From positions 1 to 9,534 of the forward strand of contig DIZT01000012.1 in NCBI GenBank assembly GCA_002427975.1: a stretch of DNA of 9,534 nucleotides. The letters are read 5' to 3'. A model generated the notes under the pieces. It saw only the letters and a list, made by a program, of their open reading frames with translations. It ran no database searches and had not been told where the DNA came from. Made by a program: the position numbers and the translations under genes. Source of the stretch: Micrococcaceae bacterium UBA6021 (GTDB taxonomy: Bacteria; Actinomycetota; Actinomycetes; Actinomycetales; Micrococcaceae). Below, piece after piece: positions 1-6,872 of this stretch. Positions within the stretch are counted from its first letter, which is position 1, and every line of letters begins with the position of its first letter.

Positions 1-222
1 AGGGCCATTGAGGGCGCTTTCGGAGACTGAAAGTTCCACTTCGCAGCCGAAGGGAAAGTCGGCTGTCATAACTTCAAGCAGGGAGCGGGCGTCTACGCCC
101 TGGATGCCCGCTTTGCGGATGGTGACGGGAAGTCCCGTATCTGTCACGGCCCTGACGAACACCGCGGCGGGACGGGCATGCAAGCCGATTGACGCCGACA
201 CAACGGCTTTATGCACTGGCAA
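1..222 (-). CDS. ptsH: HPr phosphocarrier protein (partial, C-terminus beyond left edge)
   Basis: HPr carries phosphate in the cytoplasm from enzyme I of the sugar phosphotransferase system to the EIIA domains. The minus strand reads through from the start to the window edge (74 codons), so the last roughly 10-20 residues are missing. The N-terminus contains IGLHARPAAVFV, the HPr active-site signature. With the TTG start at 222 the phosphorylated histidine is His15, the canonical position. A GGGAG ribosome site lies 5 nt upstream of this TTG. The segment VDARSLLEVM (about residues 43-52) matches the HPr regulatory-serine region, with Ser47 close to canonical Ser46. An alternative ATG at 258 (12 extra residues, AGGAA 9 nt upstream) would move the histidine to position 27 and is less likely, but cannot be excluded. 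The gene is divergent from a DasR-like regulator with a dre-like operator between them, which fits control of PTS genes by DasR-type proteins. The family is certain; the exact start is not. Confidence 0.88.
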   Translation of the reverse strand, partial: MPVHKAVVSASIGLHARPAAVFVRAVTDTGLPVTIRKAGIQGVDARSLLEVMTADFPFGCEVELSVSESALNGP

Positions 223-276
223 GGGGTCTCCCGTTTCCTGACGGCCCCCGACCGTCATCAGCTAAAATTCCTGTCC

Positions 277-307
277 AATATATCCGGCTCACAGCCTGCG
301 CACCCAA
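277..307 (-). promoter_or_regulatory. Possible ptsH promoter
   Basis: On the minus strand, TTGGGT (302-307) precedes an AT-rich GATATATT stretch (277-284). The -10 could be GATATA with a 17-nt spacer or TATATT with a 19-nt spacer. Transcription would start near 270-272, giving a leader of about 50 nt to the TTG at 222 or about 12 nt to the ATG at 258. This is a pattern match only; the -35 is weak. Confidence 0.3.
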
Positions 308-320
308 ACGGGGGAGCCTT

Positions 321-350
321 TTGGCGGGGCGATGCCACAACTGGTCTAGT
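321..350 (+). promoter_or_regulatory. Possible promoter of the GntR/UTRA regulator gene
   Basis: TTGGCG (321-326) and TCTAGT (345-350) are separated by 18 nt. Transcription would start near 357, giving a leader of about 51 nt. The proposed -10 lies inside the dre-like operator, which would suit autorepression. Both hexamers are poor matches to consensus, so this is tentative. Confidence 0.25.
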
Positions 351-355
351 CCGGC
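340..355. promoter_or_regulatory. dre-like operator (DasR box)
   Basis: The 16-mer ACTGGTCTAGTCCGGC matches the Streptomyces DasR-responsive element ACTGGTCTAGACCACT at 12 of 16 positions, including the unbroken left half and centre ACTGGTCTAG. The right half is degenerate. It lies between ptsH and a gene whose product looks like DasR, about 50 nt upstream of that gene's start codon. DasR-type GntR/UTRA proteins bind such sites and usually release them when amino-sugar phosphates bind. The match and position are seen in the sequence; binding by the neighbouring protein is inferred. Confidence 0.55.
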
Positions 356-407
356 GGCCGCTTGCTTTAAGCTTGGAACGTGAAGACAGAAGCAGGGGCG
401 TGCAGCC

Positions 408-1199
408 GTGGCTGCTGATGCCCGCGGTGTTGCCGGCGAGATTGACCGGAGCAGCGGAGTTGCCATCTACATCCAGCTCAGGGAGATCCTCCGGGCCTAC
501 ATCAGCGATTCGTGTCCGCCAGGATCTGCGCTGCCGTCGGAACGTGAGCTTGCCCTTCGGTTCGGCCTGGCCAGGATGACAGTCCGGCAGGCCATCGACG
601 CCCTCGTCGGCGAGGAGGTCATCGAACGGGTTGTTGGCCTTGGCACGTTCGTGCGGAAGCCCAAACTCGACCTCCAGGTCAAGCTGACCTCATACAGCGA
701 AGAGATGCAACGCCGCGGCATGGTTCCGGCTGCCAAGGTCCTCAGCTTTGAGCAGATCGGTGCCAGCGCTTTTCTGGCCCGCGAGCTGCAGGTGGAGGAA
801 GGGACGCCGCTGGTGCGCTTCCGGCGGCTTTTGCTCGCCGACGGAGAGCCCATGAGCGTGGACGAGAACTTCATCCCGGCGCAGCGCGTACCGGGCCTCT
901 TGGACGGTGAGCCGCCAACATCGCTGTACAACGTGCTGAGTGAACAGTTCGGCCTCGTGATGGAGTGGGGGGAGGACATGATCGAAGCCACAGCTGCTTC
1001 TCCCTCAACGGCGCGCTTGCTCAATGTCGACGTCGGCACTCCCTTGCTCAAGATCCAGCGCCATGCCTTTGTAGCACGGGCGATGGTGGACTACTCCGTC
1101 TCGTATTACCGTGCCGACCGCTACAAGCTATGGGTCCCCCTCCAGCGGCCGGGGGCGAGGCCGGCCCGGAATCAAACCCTGGGCTACCGCAACCACTAG
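408..1199 (+). CDS. GntR/HutC-family regulator with UTRA domain, DasR-like
   Basis: Cytoplasmic DNA-binding transcriptional regulator of 263 aa (DasR is about 254). An N-terminal winged helix-turn-helix spans about residues 16-84, with the GntR core LPSERELALRFGLARMTVRQ followed by the wing residues VVGLGTFV. A UTRA effector domain follows (about 88-248), beginning LTSYSEEMQRRG and ending YYRADRYKLWVPLQRP. Both stretches parallel DasR (LTSYTEDM and VYRGDRYKF). UTRA domains usually bind phosphorylated sugars or other small metabolites; in DasR the ligand is glucosamine-6-phosphate. The GTG at 408 is the first possible start after an in-frame stop at 381, with CAGGGG about 9 nt upstream. The gene diverges from ptsH and has a dre-like site in front of it. 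The likely role is amino-sugar or PTS regulation with autoregulation; the actual effector and targets are inferred. Confidence 0.92.
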   Translation: MAADARGVAGEIDRSSGVAIYIQLREILRAYISDSCPPGSALPSERELALRFGLARMTVRQAIDALVGEEVIERVVGLGTFVRKPKLDLQVKLTSYSEEMQRRGMVPAAKVLSFEQIGASAFLARELQVEEGTPLVRFRRLLLADGEPMSVDENFIPAQRVPGLLDGEPPTSLYNVLSEQFGLVMEWGEDMIEATAASPSTARLLNVDVGTPLLKIQRHAFVARAMVDYSVSYYRADRYKLWVPLQRPGARPARNQTLGYRNH

Positions 1200-1250
1200 C
1201 AAGAAGAGTCCCGTCACAGCCGTGCCGTCGCCAATCACGGCTGCTGGCAG

Positions 1251-1294
1251 CAACGGGAAAGGCCCGGTCCGATTGGACCGGGCCTTTCCCGTTG
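1251..1294. terminator. Hairpin terminator between the GntR gene and qcrB
   Basis: Perfect 20-bp inverted repeat: left arm 1251-1270 beginning CAACGGGAAAGG, loop GATT (1271-1274), right arm 1275-1294 ending TTTCCCGTTG. It lies between convergent genes that end at 1199 (+) and 1313 (-), so it can serve both. There is no U-tract on either side, which is common for terminator hairpins in GC-rich actinobacteria. Confidence 0.85.
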
Positions 1295-1312
1295 GAGCAG
1301 AACTGCAGTGAA

Positions 1313-2992
1313 TCAGTGGCTGAGGCTCTTGCTTTCCTCTGCCGCCTCCACGGCTGGGCCGTGGTGGCCATGCGCGGCCTCCAGCTCAGCAGGCGTGGCC
1401 GGTGCAACGCGGTCCTCGAAGAACCACCTGGACAGGAATGCGCGTCGCTTTTCCTTGCGCGTCACGACGCCGTGGTCATTGGGGACCGCAGGCAGCGGTG
1501 CGGGGGACTCGAAGCCCACCAGCTTGTAGCGCTTGTACTCATCAAGTGGTGCGTGCACTTCGATGAATTCACCATGCGGAAGACGGACAATGCGGCCGGT
1601 CTCCCGGCCGTGGAGTGCGATTTCGCGGTCCTTGCGCTGAAGAGCGAGTGCTACCCGCTTGGCGACGATGAAAGCGATGATCGGGCCAACGAAGAACAGT
1701 GTGCGGAGCCAGTACGTCACATCGTTCAGCGACACATGGAAGTTGGTGGCGATCAGGTCAGAACCAGCGGCTGCCCACATCACGCAGTACCAAACGAAGC
1801 CGGCGACACCAATAGCGGTGCGCGTGGGGGCGTTCCGCGGACGGTCCAGGACGTGGTGTTCGCGGGTGTCCTTGGTGACCCAGCTTTCGATCCAGGGGTA
1901 CATGAACATCACTGTGAACAGGATGCCTGCCGGCACCAGGGCCGGTAGGAGCACGTTCAGGGTCAGGGTGTGGCCGAAGATGACGTACTCGAAGTGGAAG
2001 TTGCCAATCACACCTGGCATGAGGCGCAAGGCGCCGTCAACGAAGCCGATGTACCAGTCAGGCTGGGTACCGGCGGAGACGGGAGAGGGATCATAAGGGC
2101 CGTAGTTCCAGATCGGGTTGATCGTGAAGAAAGCTGCCATGAGGGCAATCACACCGAAGACGATGAAGAAGAAGCCGCCGGCCTTAGCCGCGTAGACAGG
2201 TCCAAGCGGGTAGCCAACCACGTTTCCGTCGTTACGGCCCGGGCCCGGGTACTGCGTGTGCTTGTGCACAACCACCATGAACAGGTGCAGAACAATCATC
2301 AACAGGATGAGAGCGGGCACCAGCAGGATGTGCAGCGTGTAGAGGCGGCCAATAACAGCCGTTCCGGGGAACTCGCCGCCGAAGAGGAAGAAGGAAATGT
2401 AGGTACCAACCACCGGGATGGACTTGATAACGCCGTCGATGATCCGCAGGCCGTTGCCGGACAGCAGGTCATCGGGGAGGGAGTAGCCGGTGAAGCCGGC
2501 TGCCATGGCGAGGATCAGGAGGACGCTGCCAACAACCCAGTTCATTTCACGCGGTTTGCGGAAGGCGCCGGTGAAGAAGACGCGCAGCATGTGGACGCCG
2601 ATCGACGCGACGAAAAGCAGTGCGGCCCAGTGGTGCACCTGGCGCATAAACAGGCCACCGCGGATGTCGAAGGAAATATTCAGCGAGGAGCTGTAGGCCA
2701 CCGACATCTCGACGTTCTTCATCGGCAGGTAGGACCCGGCGTAGTGCGTTTCCGCCATGGACGGATCGAAGAAGAACGTCAGGAAGGTGCCCGAGAGCAA
2801 GAGGATAACGAAGGAGTAGAGTGCGACTTCGCCAAACATAAACGACCAGTGGTCAGGGAAGACCTTGCGTCCAAATTCACGCAGGATTCCTGATCCACCG
2901 ACTCGCGCGTCAACAAAATCGGTGATGCGTCCGGCTTTAGTCGTGGCGACGAAGGCGGGGGCTTCAGCTCTTGATGCTGCGCTCATGCTCAT
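1313..2992 (-). CDS. qcrB: Cytochrome bc1 complex cytochrome b subunit
   Basis: Membrane cytochrome b of the menaquinol:cytochrome c reductase. It holds two b hemes and the quinol sites that pass electrons to QcrA and across the membrane. The protein is 559 aa from the ATG at 2992. Heme ligands are visible in the second and fourth helices of the b core: His120 and His134 (RQVHHWAALLFVASIGVH), and His221 and His236 (LHILLVPALILLMIVLH). The Qo motif is PDWY (residues 311-314), the actinobacterial form of PEWY. Several more membrane segments follow, then a soluble tail of roughly 100 residues rich in charged residues and histidine, as in other actinobacterial QcrB. The start is uncertain: GTG 2995, ATG 2992 and ATG 2986 lie 1, 4 and 10 nt after a GGGAG site. 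The gene begins inside the end of qcrA, so the two are probably translationally coupled, and it is the last gene of the ctaE-qcrCAB run. Confidence 0.97.
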   Translation of the reverse strand: MSMSAASRAEAPAFVATTKAGRITDFVDARVGGSGILREFGRKVFPDHWSFMFGEVALYSFVILLLSGTFLTFFFDPSMAETHYAGSYLPMKNVEMSVAYSSSLNISFDIRGGLFMRQVHHWAALLFVASIGVHMLRVFFTGAFRKPREMNWVVGSVLLILAMAAGFTGYSLPDDLLSGNGLRIIDGVIKSIPVVGTYISFFLFGGEFPGTAVIGRLYTLHILLVPALILLMIVLHLFMVVVHKHTQYPGPGRNDGNVVGYPLGPVYAAKAGGFFFIVFGVIALMAAFFTINPIWNYGPYDPSPVSAGTQPDWYIGFVDGALRLMPGVIGNFHFEYVIFGHTLTLNVLLPALVPAGILFTVMFMYPWIESWVTKDTREHHVLDRPRNAPTRTAIGVAGFVWYCVMWAAAGSDLIATNFHVSLNDVTYWLRTLFFVGPIIAFIVAKRVALALQRKDREIALHGRETGRIVRLPHGEFIEVHAPLDEYKRYKLVGFESPAPLPAVPNDHGVVTRKEKRRAFLSRWFFEDRVAPATPAELEAAHGHHGPAVEAAEESKSLSH

Positions 2993-4034
2993 CACGCTCC
3001 CAGTAACTCGGTCCTACAGGTTCATTGAAGTCGCTGGTTGCGACCAGGTAGCCCTCGGCATCCACCGCAATCGGCAGCTGGGGGAGGGGCCGGCTGGCCG
3101 GGCCAAAGATCACCTTGCACTCGTTTGTGAGGTCGAAGGTGGACTGGTGGCACGGGCACAGCAGGTGATGCGTCTGCTGCTCGTAGAGGGCAACGGGGCA
3201 ACCGACGTGGGTGCAGATCTTGGAGTAGGCAACGATTCCGTTGTAGCTCCAGTCTTCGCGGCCTTTGGAGGGGTTCAGGGAGGCAGGATCAAGACGCATC
3301 AGCAGGACAACGGCCTTGGCCTTTGCGTTGAGCTTGCCTTCAGGCAGTTCGTTTAAGCCCTCCGGGATGACGTGGAAGGCTGAGCCGATGGTGACGTCAG
3401 CGGCCTTGATGGGCGTGCCGTCGGGGTCACGGGTGAGGCGCTTGAGCTTGCCGTCCTGGGGAGCCCACATGGTGTGGGCCAGTGTCTGGTCGGGGCGTGG
3501 GCCGAGGTCACCGAAAACCGCAATCGCGGGAAGCGGAGCCAGAGCTACTGCACCGAGCAGTGTGTTGCGGATGAGCGGACGGCGCTTGATGCCGGTCTCT
3601 TCCACGATGTCATCCACGATCCGGACTGCCGCCAGGCGGTCTTCTTCGGTACGGATCGGGTGGCGCTCCTCGGACACTTCATGGTCCGGCATGAGGGCCT
3701 TGGCCCAGTGCACGATGCCTGTGCCGATGCCGAGCATGGCAAATGCCGTGCCGAGGCCCAGCAGCGCATTCTGCAACCGGATGGTGGCAATACTGGTGTC
3801 TGCGCCAAGATCGATGGCGAAGTACGCCACCAGAAAGATCAGGGTGCCGACAACGGAGACGCCGAAAAGTAGGGCGACCTGCCGTTCTGCACGCTTTGCG
3901 GCCTTCGGGTCCGTGTCGGCCAGGCGCAAACGGTGCGGGGGAATTCCAGGATCCTGGAATTTCTCCACCTCATTCTGACCAGCCGTAGCTACGGTGCCCG
4001 AGTGGTTCGGACTGCCGTCACTATGGTTGCCCAT
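2964..4034 (-). CDS. qcrA: Cytochrome bc1 complex Rieske iron-sulfur subunit
   Basis: Rieske [2Fe-2S] protein that takes the first electron from menaquinol at QcrB and passes it to the hemes of QcrC. It is 356 aa from the ATG at 4034. Cluster ligands are clear: CTHVGC (Cys274, His276, Cys279) and CPCHQS (Cys293, Cys295, His296, Ser298). Two membrane segments occur near residues 53-75 and 88-115, and a third near 156-174, the three-segment form typical of actinobacteria. The third is preceded by KRRPLIRNTLLG, a twin-arginine-like stretch. In Streptomyces QcrA this last segment is exported by Tat after Sec inserts the first two, so the same is likely here. ATG 4034 is preferred because AGG lies 6 nt before it; an upstream in-frame ATG at 4046 has GAAGG directly against it and no spacing. 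The 3' end overlaps qcrB by about 29 bases. Confidence 0.97.
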   Translation of the reverse strand: MGNHSDGSPNHSGTVATAGQNEVEKFQDPGIPPHRLRLADTDPKAAKRAERQVALLFGVSVVGTLIFLVAYFAIDLGADTSIATIRLQNALLGLGTAFAMLGIGTGIVHWAKALMPDHEVSEERHPIRTEEDRLAAVRIVDDIVEETGIKRRPLIRNTLLGAVALAPLPAIAVFGDLGPRPDQTLAHTMWAPQDGKLKRLTRDPDGTPIKAADVTIGSAFHVIPEGLNELPEGKLNAKAKAVVLLMRLDPASLNPSKGREDWSYNGIVAYSKICTHVGCPVALYEQQTHHLLCPCHQSTFDLTNECKVIFGPASRPLPQLPIAVDAEGYLVATSDFNEPVGPSYWERDEHERSIKS

Positions 4035-4057
4035 AATTCGCCTCATCCTTCTCTCGT

Positions 4058-4109
4058 CCCGGCGGATGCCGGGTTAGTTTTCAATGTCAAACTGCTGACT
4101 GGGCAGCAG
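4058..4109. other. Two small hairpins in the qcrC-qcrA gap
   Basis: The gap of about 100 nt between qcrC and qcrA holds two inverted repeats. One is CCCGGC (4058-4063), loop GGAT, GCCGGG (4068-4073), just upstream of the qcrA ribosome site. The other is CTGCTG (4092-4097), loop ACTGGG, CAGCAG (4104-4109). Neither has a U-tract in the direction of transcription. They could be sites of transcript processing or stability control, or partial terminators that set relative subunit amounts. The function is inferred. Confidence 0.4.
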
Positions 4110-4133
4110 AAGTTCTTAAGATTCCCGTATTTC

Positions 4134-4922
4134 CTAAGACGTCCGGGAAGTAAGCCAGATGGTGAAGGCGATGATGACGCCCAGACCTGCAATCCACACG
4201 AAGAGACCTTCGGAGACCGGGCCAAGGGAGCCGAGGTCAGCTCCGCCGGGCGAACCATTGGATTCGATCTGCTTCAGGAAGGTGATGATGTCGCGCTTGC
4301 CTTCGGGGGAAACGTTCGTGTCGCTGAAGACGGGCATGTTCTGCGGTCCGCTGACCATGGCTTCGTAGATGTGCTGGCCGGAGACACCGGCAAGGGCGGG
4401 AGCGAACTTGCCACGGGTGAGCGCACCGCCGGCGGCTGCCGCGTTGTGGCACATTGCGCAGTTCACGCGGAAGAGCTCTCCGCCCTTGGCGGCGTCACCC
4501 TTTTCATCCAACAGCCCCGCTTCAGGAACTGCAGGGCCGGCTCCCAGGGAGGCAACGTAGGCTGAAAGCTGCTGAGTCTGCTGATCGTTGAACTGGGCAG
4601 GCTTCTCGGCGGCCTGGGGTCCGTTCATCTGCATCGGCATGCGGCCGGTCCCGACCTGGAAGTCAACCGCGGCTGCACCCACACCCACGAGGGAGGGGGC
4701 ATCCTTGGTGCCACCTGCGCCCATGCCGTGGCAGGTGGCGCAGTTGGCTTGGAAGAGCTTTTTGCCCTCCGCGCTGTCATTGGCGCTGTAGCTGGTGGTG
4801 GATGCCTTGGCCTGGTTGACGGTGGTGGCAACGGCGTAGAGCCCACCAGTGACGAGGAGTCCCATCAGGAGCAGCGCGATTACTGCGAGTGGGTGACGCC
4901 GCTTTTGCGAGAGAGCCTTCAC
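4134..4922 (-). CDS. qcrC: Cytochrome bc1 complex diheme cytochrome c subunit
   Basis: Membrane-anchored cytochrome cc of 262 aa. It replaces both cytochrome c1 and soluble cytochrome c in actinobacteria and hands electrons directly to the aa3 oxidase. An N-terminal segment (about residues 13-34) after a positive patch (KRRH) acts as signal anchor. Two c-type domains follow, with CATCH at 61-65 and CAMCH at 155-159, and candidate methionine ligands in GRMPMQ (about 95-97) and NMPVF (about 196). A second membrane helix lies at the C-terminus (about 240-258), ending in SRTS on the cytoplasmic side. The start is GTG 4922 with AAAGGA 8 nt upstream. It follows ctaE after 87 nt, a gap that contains only a 6-bp hairpin at 4951-4965. 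The pairing with ctaE on one strand fits a shared supercomplex. Confidence 0.97.
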   Translation of the reverse strand: MKALSQKRRHPLAVIALLLMGLLVTGGLYAVATTVNQAKASTTSYSANDSAEGKKLFQANCATCHGMGAGGTKDAPSLVGVGAAAVDFQVGTGRMPMQMNGPQAAEKPAQFNDQQTQQLSAYVASLGAGPAVPEAGLLDEKGDAAKGGELFRVNCAMCHNAAAAGGALTRGKFAPALAGVSGQHIYEAMVSGPQNMPVFSDTNVSPEGKRDIITFLKQIESNGSPGGADLGSLGPVSEGLFVWIAGLGVIIAFTIWLTSRTS

Positions 4923-5009
4923 GTGGTGGTTCCTTTATTCGATCCTGCGCCGGCTCCGTGAGCCGCTTTTTGAAATTCTGCCTCTTGTAGAAAAGGAATC
5001 AAAGCTTGA

Positions 5010-5648
5010 CTACTTCAGTACATAGATGACCAGGAAGAGGCCGATCCAGACGACATCCACAAAGTGCCAGTAGTACGACGTGACAATCGCGGAGGTTGCT
5101 TCGAAGTGGCCAAACTTCTTTGCTGCGAACGAGCGTCCGATAATGAAGAGGAAGGCTATAAGGCCGCCGATGACGTGCAGGCCGTGGAAGCCGGTGGTCA
5201 TATAGAACGCGGAGCCGTAGGCGTTGGATGAGAGCGAAACGTGCTCTGAAACAAGCATCGCGTATTCCGTTGCCTGCCCGGAGACGAAGAACGCGCCCAT
5301 CACGAAGGTCATCGTGAACCATTCGTTCATTCCCCAGCGGGTGAACTGGAAGGGGCCGCCTGTCTTGCGGGGCTGCAGCCGTTCGGCGGCGAAGACGCCC
5401 ATCTGGCAAGTAAAGGAACTGGCCACGAGGACGATCGTGTTGACGAGCGCAAAGGGGAAGTTGAGCTTGGCTGTCTCTTCCGCCCACATCTGTCCGCTCG
5501 TGGAGCGCAGCGTGAAGTACATGGCGAAGAGACCGGCGAAGAACATCAACTCACTGGACAGCCAGACTACGGTTCCGACAGAAACCATATTGGGGCGGTT
5601 CAGCGTGGGGTGCGCCGGGGTACTGGGGGCATGGGTCGCAGATGTCAC
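5010..5648 (-). CDS. ctaE: Cytochrome c oxidase subunit III
   Basis: Subunit III of the aa3-type heme-copper oxidase, an integral membrane protein that supports the catalytic core. It is 212 aa from GTG 5648. Five hydrophobic segments are visible, in order: [17 protein letters not shown], the region around [17 protein letters not shown], the region around [29 protein letters not shown], and the C-terminal helix with [12 protein letters not shown]. The motifs FHGLHVIGG and [10 protein letters not shown] are hallmarks of subunit III. The frame stays open upstream to 5789, but that extension is not hydrophobic, is rich in Arg and Pro and is unlike the family; [14 protein letters not shown] is a normal family N-terminus. 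No Shine-Dalgarno sequence precedes GTG 5648, and a promoter pattern places the transcript start at the GTG itself, so the mRNA may be leaderless. It diverges from trpD. Subunits I and II are not in the window. Confidence 0.96.
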   Translation of the reverse strand: MTSATHAPSTPAHPTLNRPNMVSVGTVVWLSSELMFFAGLFAMYFTLRSTSGQMWAEETAKLNFPFALVNTIVLVASSFTCQMGVFAAERLQPRKTGGPFQFTRWGMNEWFTMTFVMGAFFVSGQATEYAMLVSEHVSLSSNAYGSAFYMTTGFHGLHVIGGLIAFLFIIGRSFAAKKFGHFEATSAIVTSYYWHFVDVVWIGLFLVIYVLK

Positions 5649-5665
5649 ATAGACATTATGTCTAT
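5649..5665. promoter_or_regulatory. 17-nt palindrome at the ctaE start
   Basis: ATAGACAT-T-ATGTCTAT is a perfect 8-bp inverted repeat around one base. It directly abuts the ctaE start codon and covers the proposed -10 element. Its size and position suit a dimeric repressor site. I do not recognise the motif as that of a named regulator. Confidence 0.5.
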
Positions 5666-5684
5666 AAAAGTCCGTAGTTCCCAA
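5655..5684 (-). promoter_or_regulatory. ctaE: Possible ctaE promoter
   Basis: On the minus strand, TTGGGA (5679-5684) and CATAAT (5655-5660) are separated by 18 nt. Counting seven bases past the -10 reaches 5648, the first base of the GTG start. This supports a leaderless ctaE-qcrCAB transcript and is consistent with the missing ribosome site. Confidence 0.45.
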
Positions 5685-5759
5685 CGCGAACCGCCTTTTC
5701 GGGGGACTTTTTCTACAAAGACGCGAAATCACTGCGAAAAGTTCCCGGGGACACTCATG

Positions 5760-5789
5760 TTGGTCAGGTCCGAGGCGGGTCGATAGCAT
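5760..5789 (+). promoter_or_regulatory. trpD: Possible trpD promoter
   Basis: TTGGTC (5760-5765), an 18-nt spacer, and TAGCAT (5784-5789, fitting TANNNT). The seventh base after the -10 is 5796, the first base of the trpD GTG, which predicts a leaderless transcript. The -10 also contains the stop that blocks any upstream in-frame start. Confidence 0.4.
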
Positions 5790-5795
5790 CAGGAG

Positions 5796-6854
5796 GTGAC
5801 TTCTCAGGCAACCGCGCCGGCTGACAGCAACACCTGGCCCCGGCTCATATCAGCTCTTATCAACGGCACGGACCTCACCGCGGACAACACCGCCTGGGCC
5901 ATGGACAGAATCATGTCCGGGGAGGCGACACCCGCCCAGATAGCTGGATTCCTGGTTGCCCTCAGCGCCAAGGGTGAAACCGTTGATGAAATATCGGGAC
6001 TTGTGGACGCCATGCTGCGCCATGCCACGCCAATCGAGATCCCCGGCGAGAAGCTGGACATCGTTGGGACCGGAGGTGACCAGCTTAATACCGTCAACAT
6101 TTCCACCATGTCCGCCCTCGTCGCTGCGGGGGCTGGAGCGAAAGTCGTCAAGCACGGCAACCGCGCAGCGTCATCGTCCTCCGGATCGGCTGACGTGCTT
6201 GAAGCGCTGGGCGTCAGGCTTGACCTCCCGGTGGCTCAGGTGGCGCGCAACGCGGGGGAGGCGGGAATCACGTTCTGCTTCGCCCAGGTATTCCACCCAT
6301 CCTTCCGTCACACGGCCGTACCCCGCCGGGAACTCGCCATCCCCACGGCGTTTAATTTCCTGGGCCCGCTGACCAACCCGGCTATGGTGCAGGCCTCAGC
6401 CGTGGGAGTGGCGAATGCCCGGATGGCTCCGCTGGTTGCCGGTGTCCTGGCTAAGCGGGGCAGCCGTGGCCTGGTCTTCCGGGGCAATGACGGGCTGGAC
6501 GAACTGACTACTACGGGACCGTCCACCGTCTGGGAAATCCGTGACGGCGCTGTCACTGAGCTCAATTTCGCGCCGTCTGATCTGGGCATCCGTCCCGCGA
6601 CTGTGGAGGAACTTCGTGGCGGAGACGCCCGAGCGAACGCCGCCGTCGTCCGTGATGTCCTTGCCGGCAAAGCCGGCGCCGCACGGGACGCCGTGCTGCT
6701 TAATGCGGCCGCCGGGCTGGTGGCCTTCGACGAATTGGCCGAGGGCCCGTTCCTGGACCGCATGCGTTCTGCGCTTGGCCGTGCCTCGGAATCCATTGAT
6801 TCGGGGGCCGCTGCTGCGGTCCTGGATAAGTGGATCTCCTTGACCCAGCCGTGA
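5796..6854 (+). CDS. trpD: Anthranilate phosphoribosyltransferase
   Basis: Cytoplasmic enzyme of tryptophan synthesis that joins anthranilate to PRPP, giving phosphoribosylanthranilate and pyrophosphate. It is 352 aa, the usual length. A helical N-terminal domain with [15 protein letters not shown] and [15 protein letters not shown] is followed by the PRPP-binding loop GTGGD (91-95), then NTVNIST, and [15 protein letters not shown] (about 119-133), where Lys-His-Gly-Asn-Arg contacts substrate. Later family blocks include HPSFRH and [13 protein letters not shown]. The start must be GTG 5796: an in-frame TAG lies at 5784 and no start codon follows soon after. The sequence AGGAGGTGA (5791-5799) complements the 16S tail very well but overlaps the start itself, so it cannot act at normal spacing. 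The gene stands alone, divergent from ctaE, away from other trp genes; the same trpD-ctaE-qcr neighbourhood is known in mycobacteria. Confidence 0.97.
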   Translation: MTSQATAPADSNTWPRLISALINGTDLTADNTAWAMDRIMSGEATPAQIAGFLVALSAKGETVDEISGLVDAMLRHATPIEIPGEKLDIVGTGGDQLNTVNISTMSALVAAGAGAKVVKHGNRAASSSSGSADVLEALGVRLDLPVAQVARNAGEAGITFCFAQVFHPSFRHTAVPRRELAIPTAFNFLGPLTNPAMVQASAVGVANARMAPLVAGVLAKRGSRGLVFRGNDGLDELTTTGPSTVWEIRDGAVTELNFAPSDLGIRPATVEELRGGDARANAAVVRDVLAGKAGAARDAVLLNAAAGLVAFDELAEGPFLDRMRSALGRASESIDSGAAAAVLDKWISLTQP

Positions 6855-6872
6855 TCGAACCATAGGCGATAC

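Noticed and set aside
965..1948. Plus-strand open frame of 327 codons spanning the GntR gene end, the terminator and the qcrB end
   Set aside because: It runs through a strong hairpin and overlaps two confident genes; no recognisable protein features.
1970..2893. Long plus-strand open frame (307 codons) opposite qcrB
   Set aside because: It lies wholly antisense to a confident cytochrome b gene; its Glu/Asp/His/Gln/Val-rich composition mirrors the hydrophobic codons of qcrB and shows no domain.
4951..4965. Hairpin CGGCTC-CGT-GAGCCG between ctaE and qcrC
   Set aside because: The T-run follows it only on the plus strand, opposite to transcription; at 6 bp it is too weak to call a terminator inside this gene run.
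4984..5719. TTTTCTACAA shared in opposite orientation by the ctaE-qcrC gap (near 4985) and the ctaE-trpD gap (near 5710)
   Set aside because: Only about 10 bp and AT-rich; could be chance, with no mobile-element features around it.
5649..5789. 47-codon N-terminal extension of ctaE
   Set aside because: It crosses the promoter and palindrome, has unlikely composition for subunit III, and MTSATHAPS from GTG 5648 is a normal family start.
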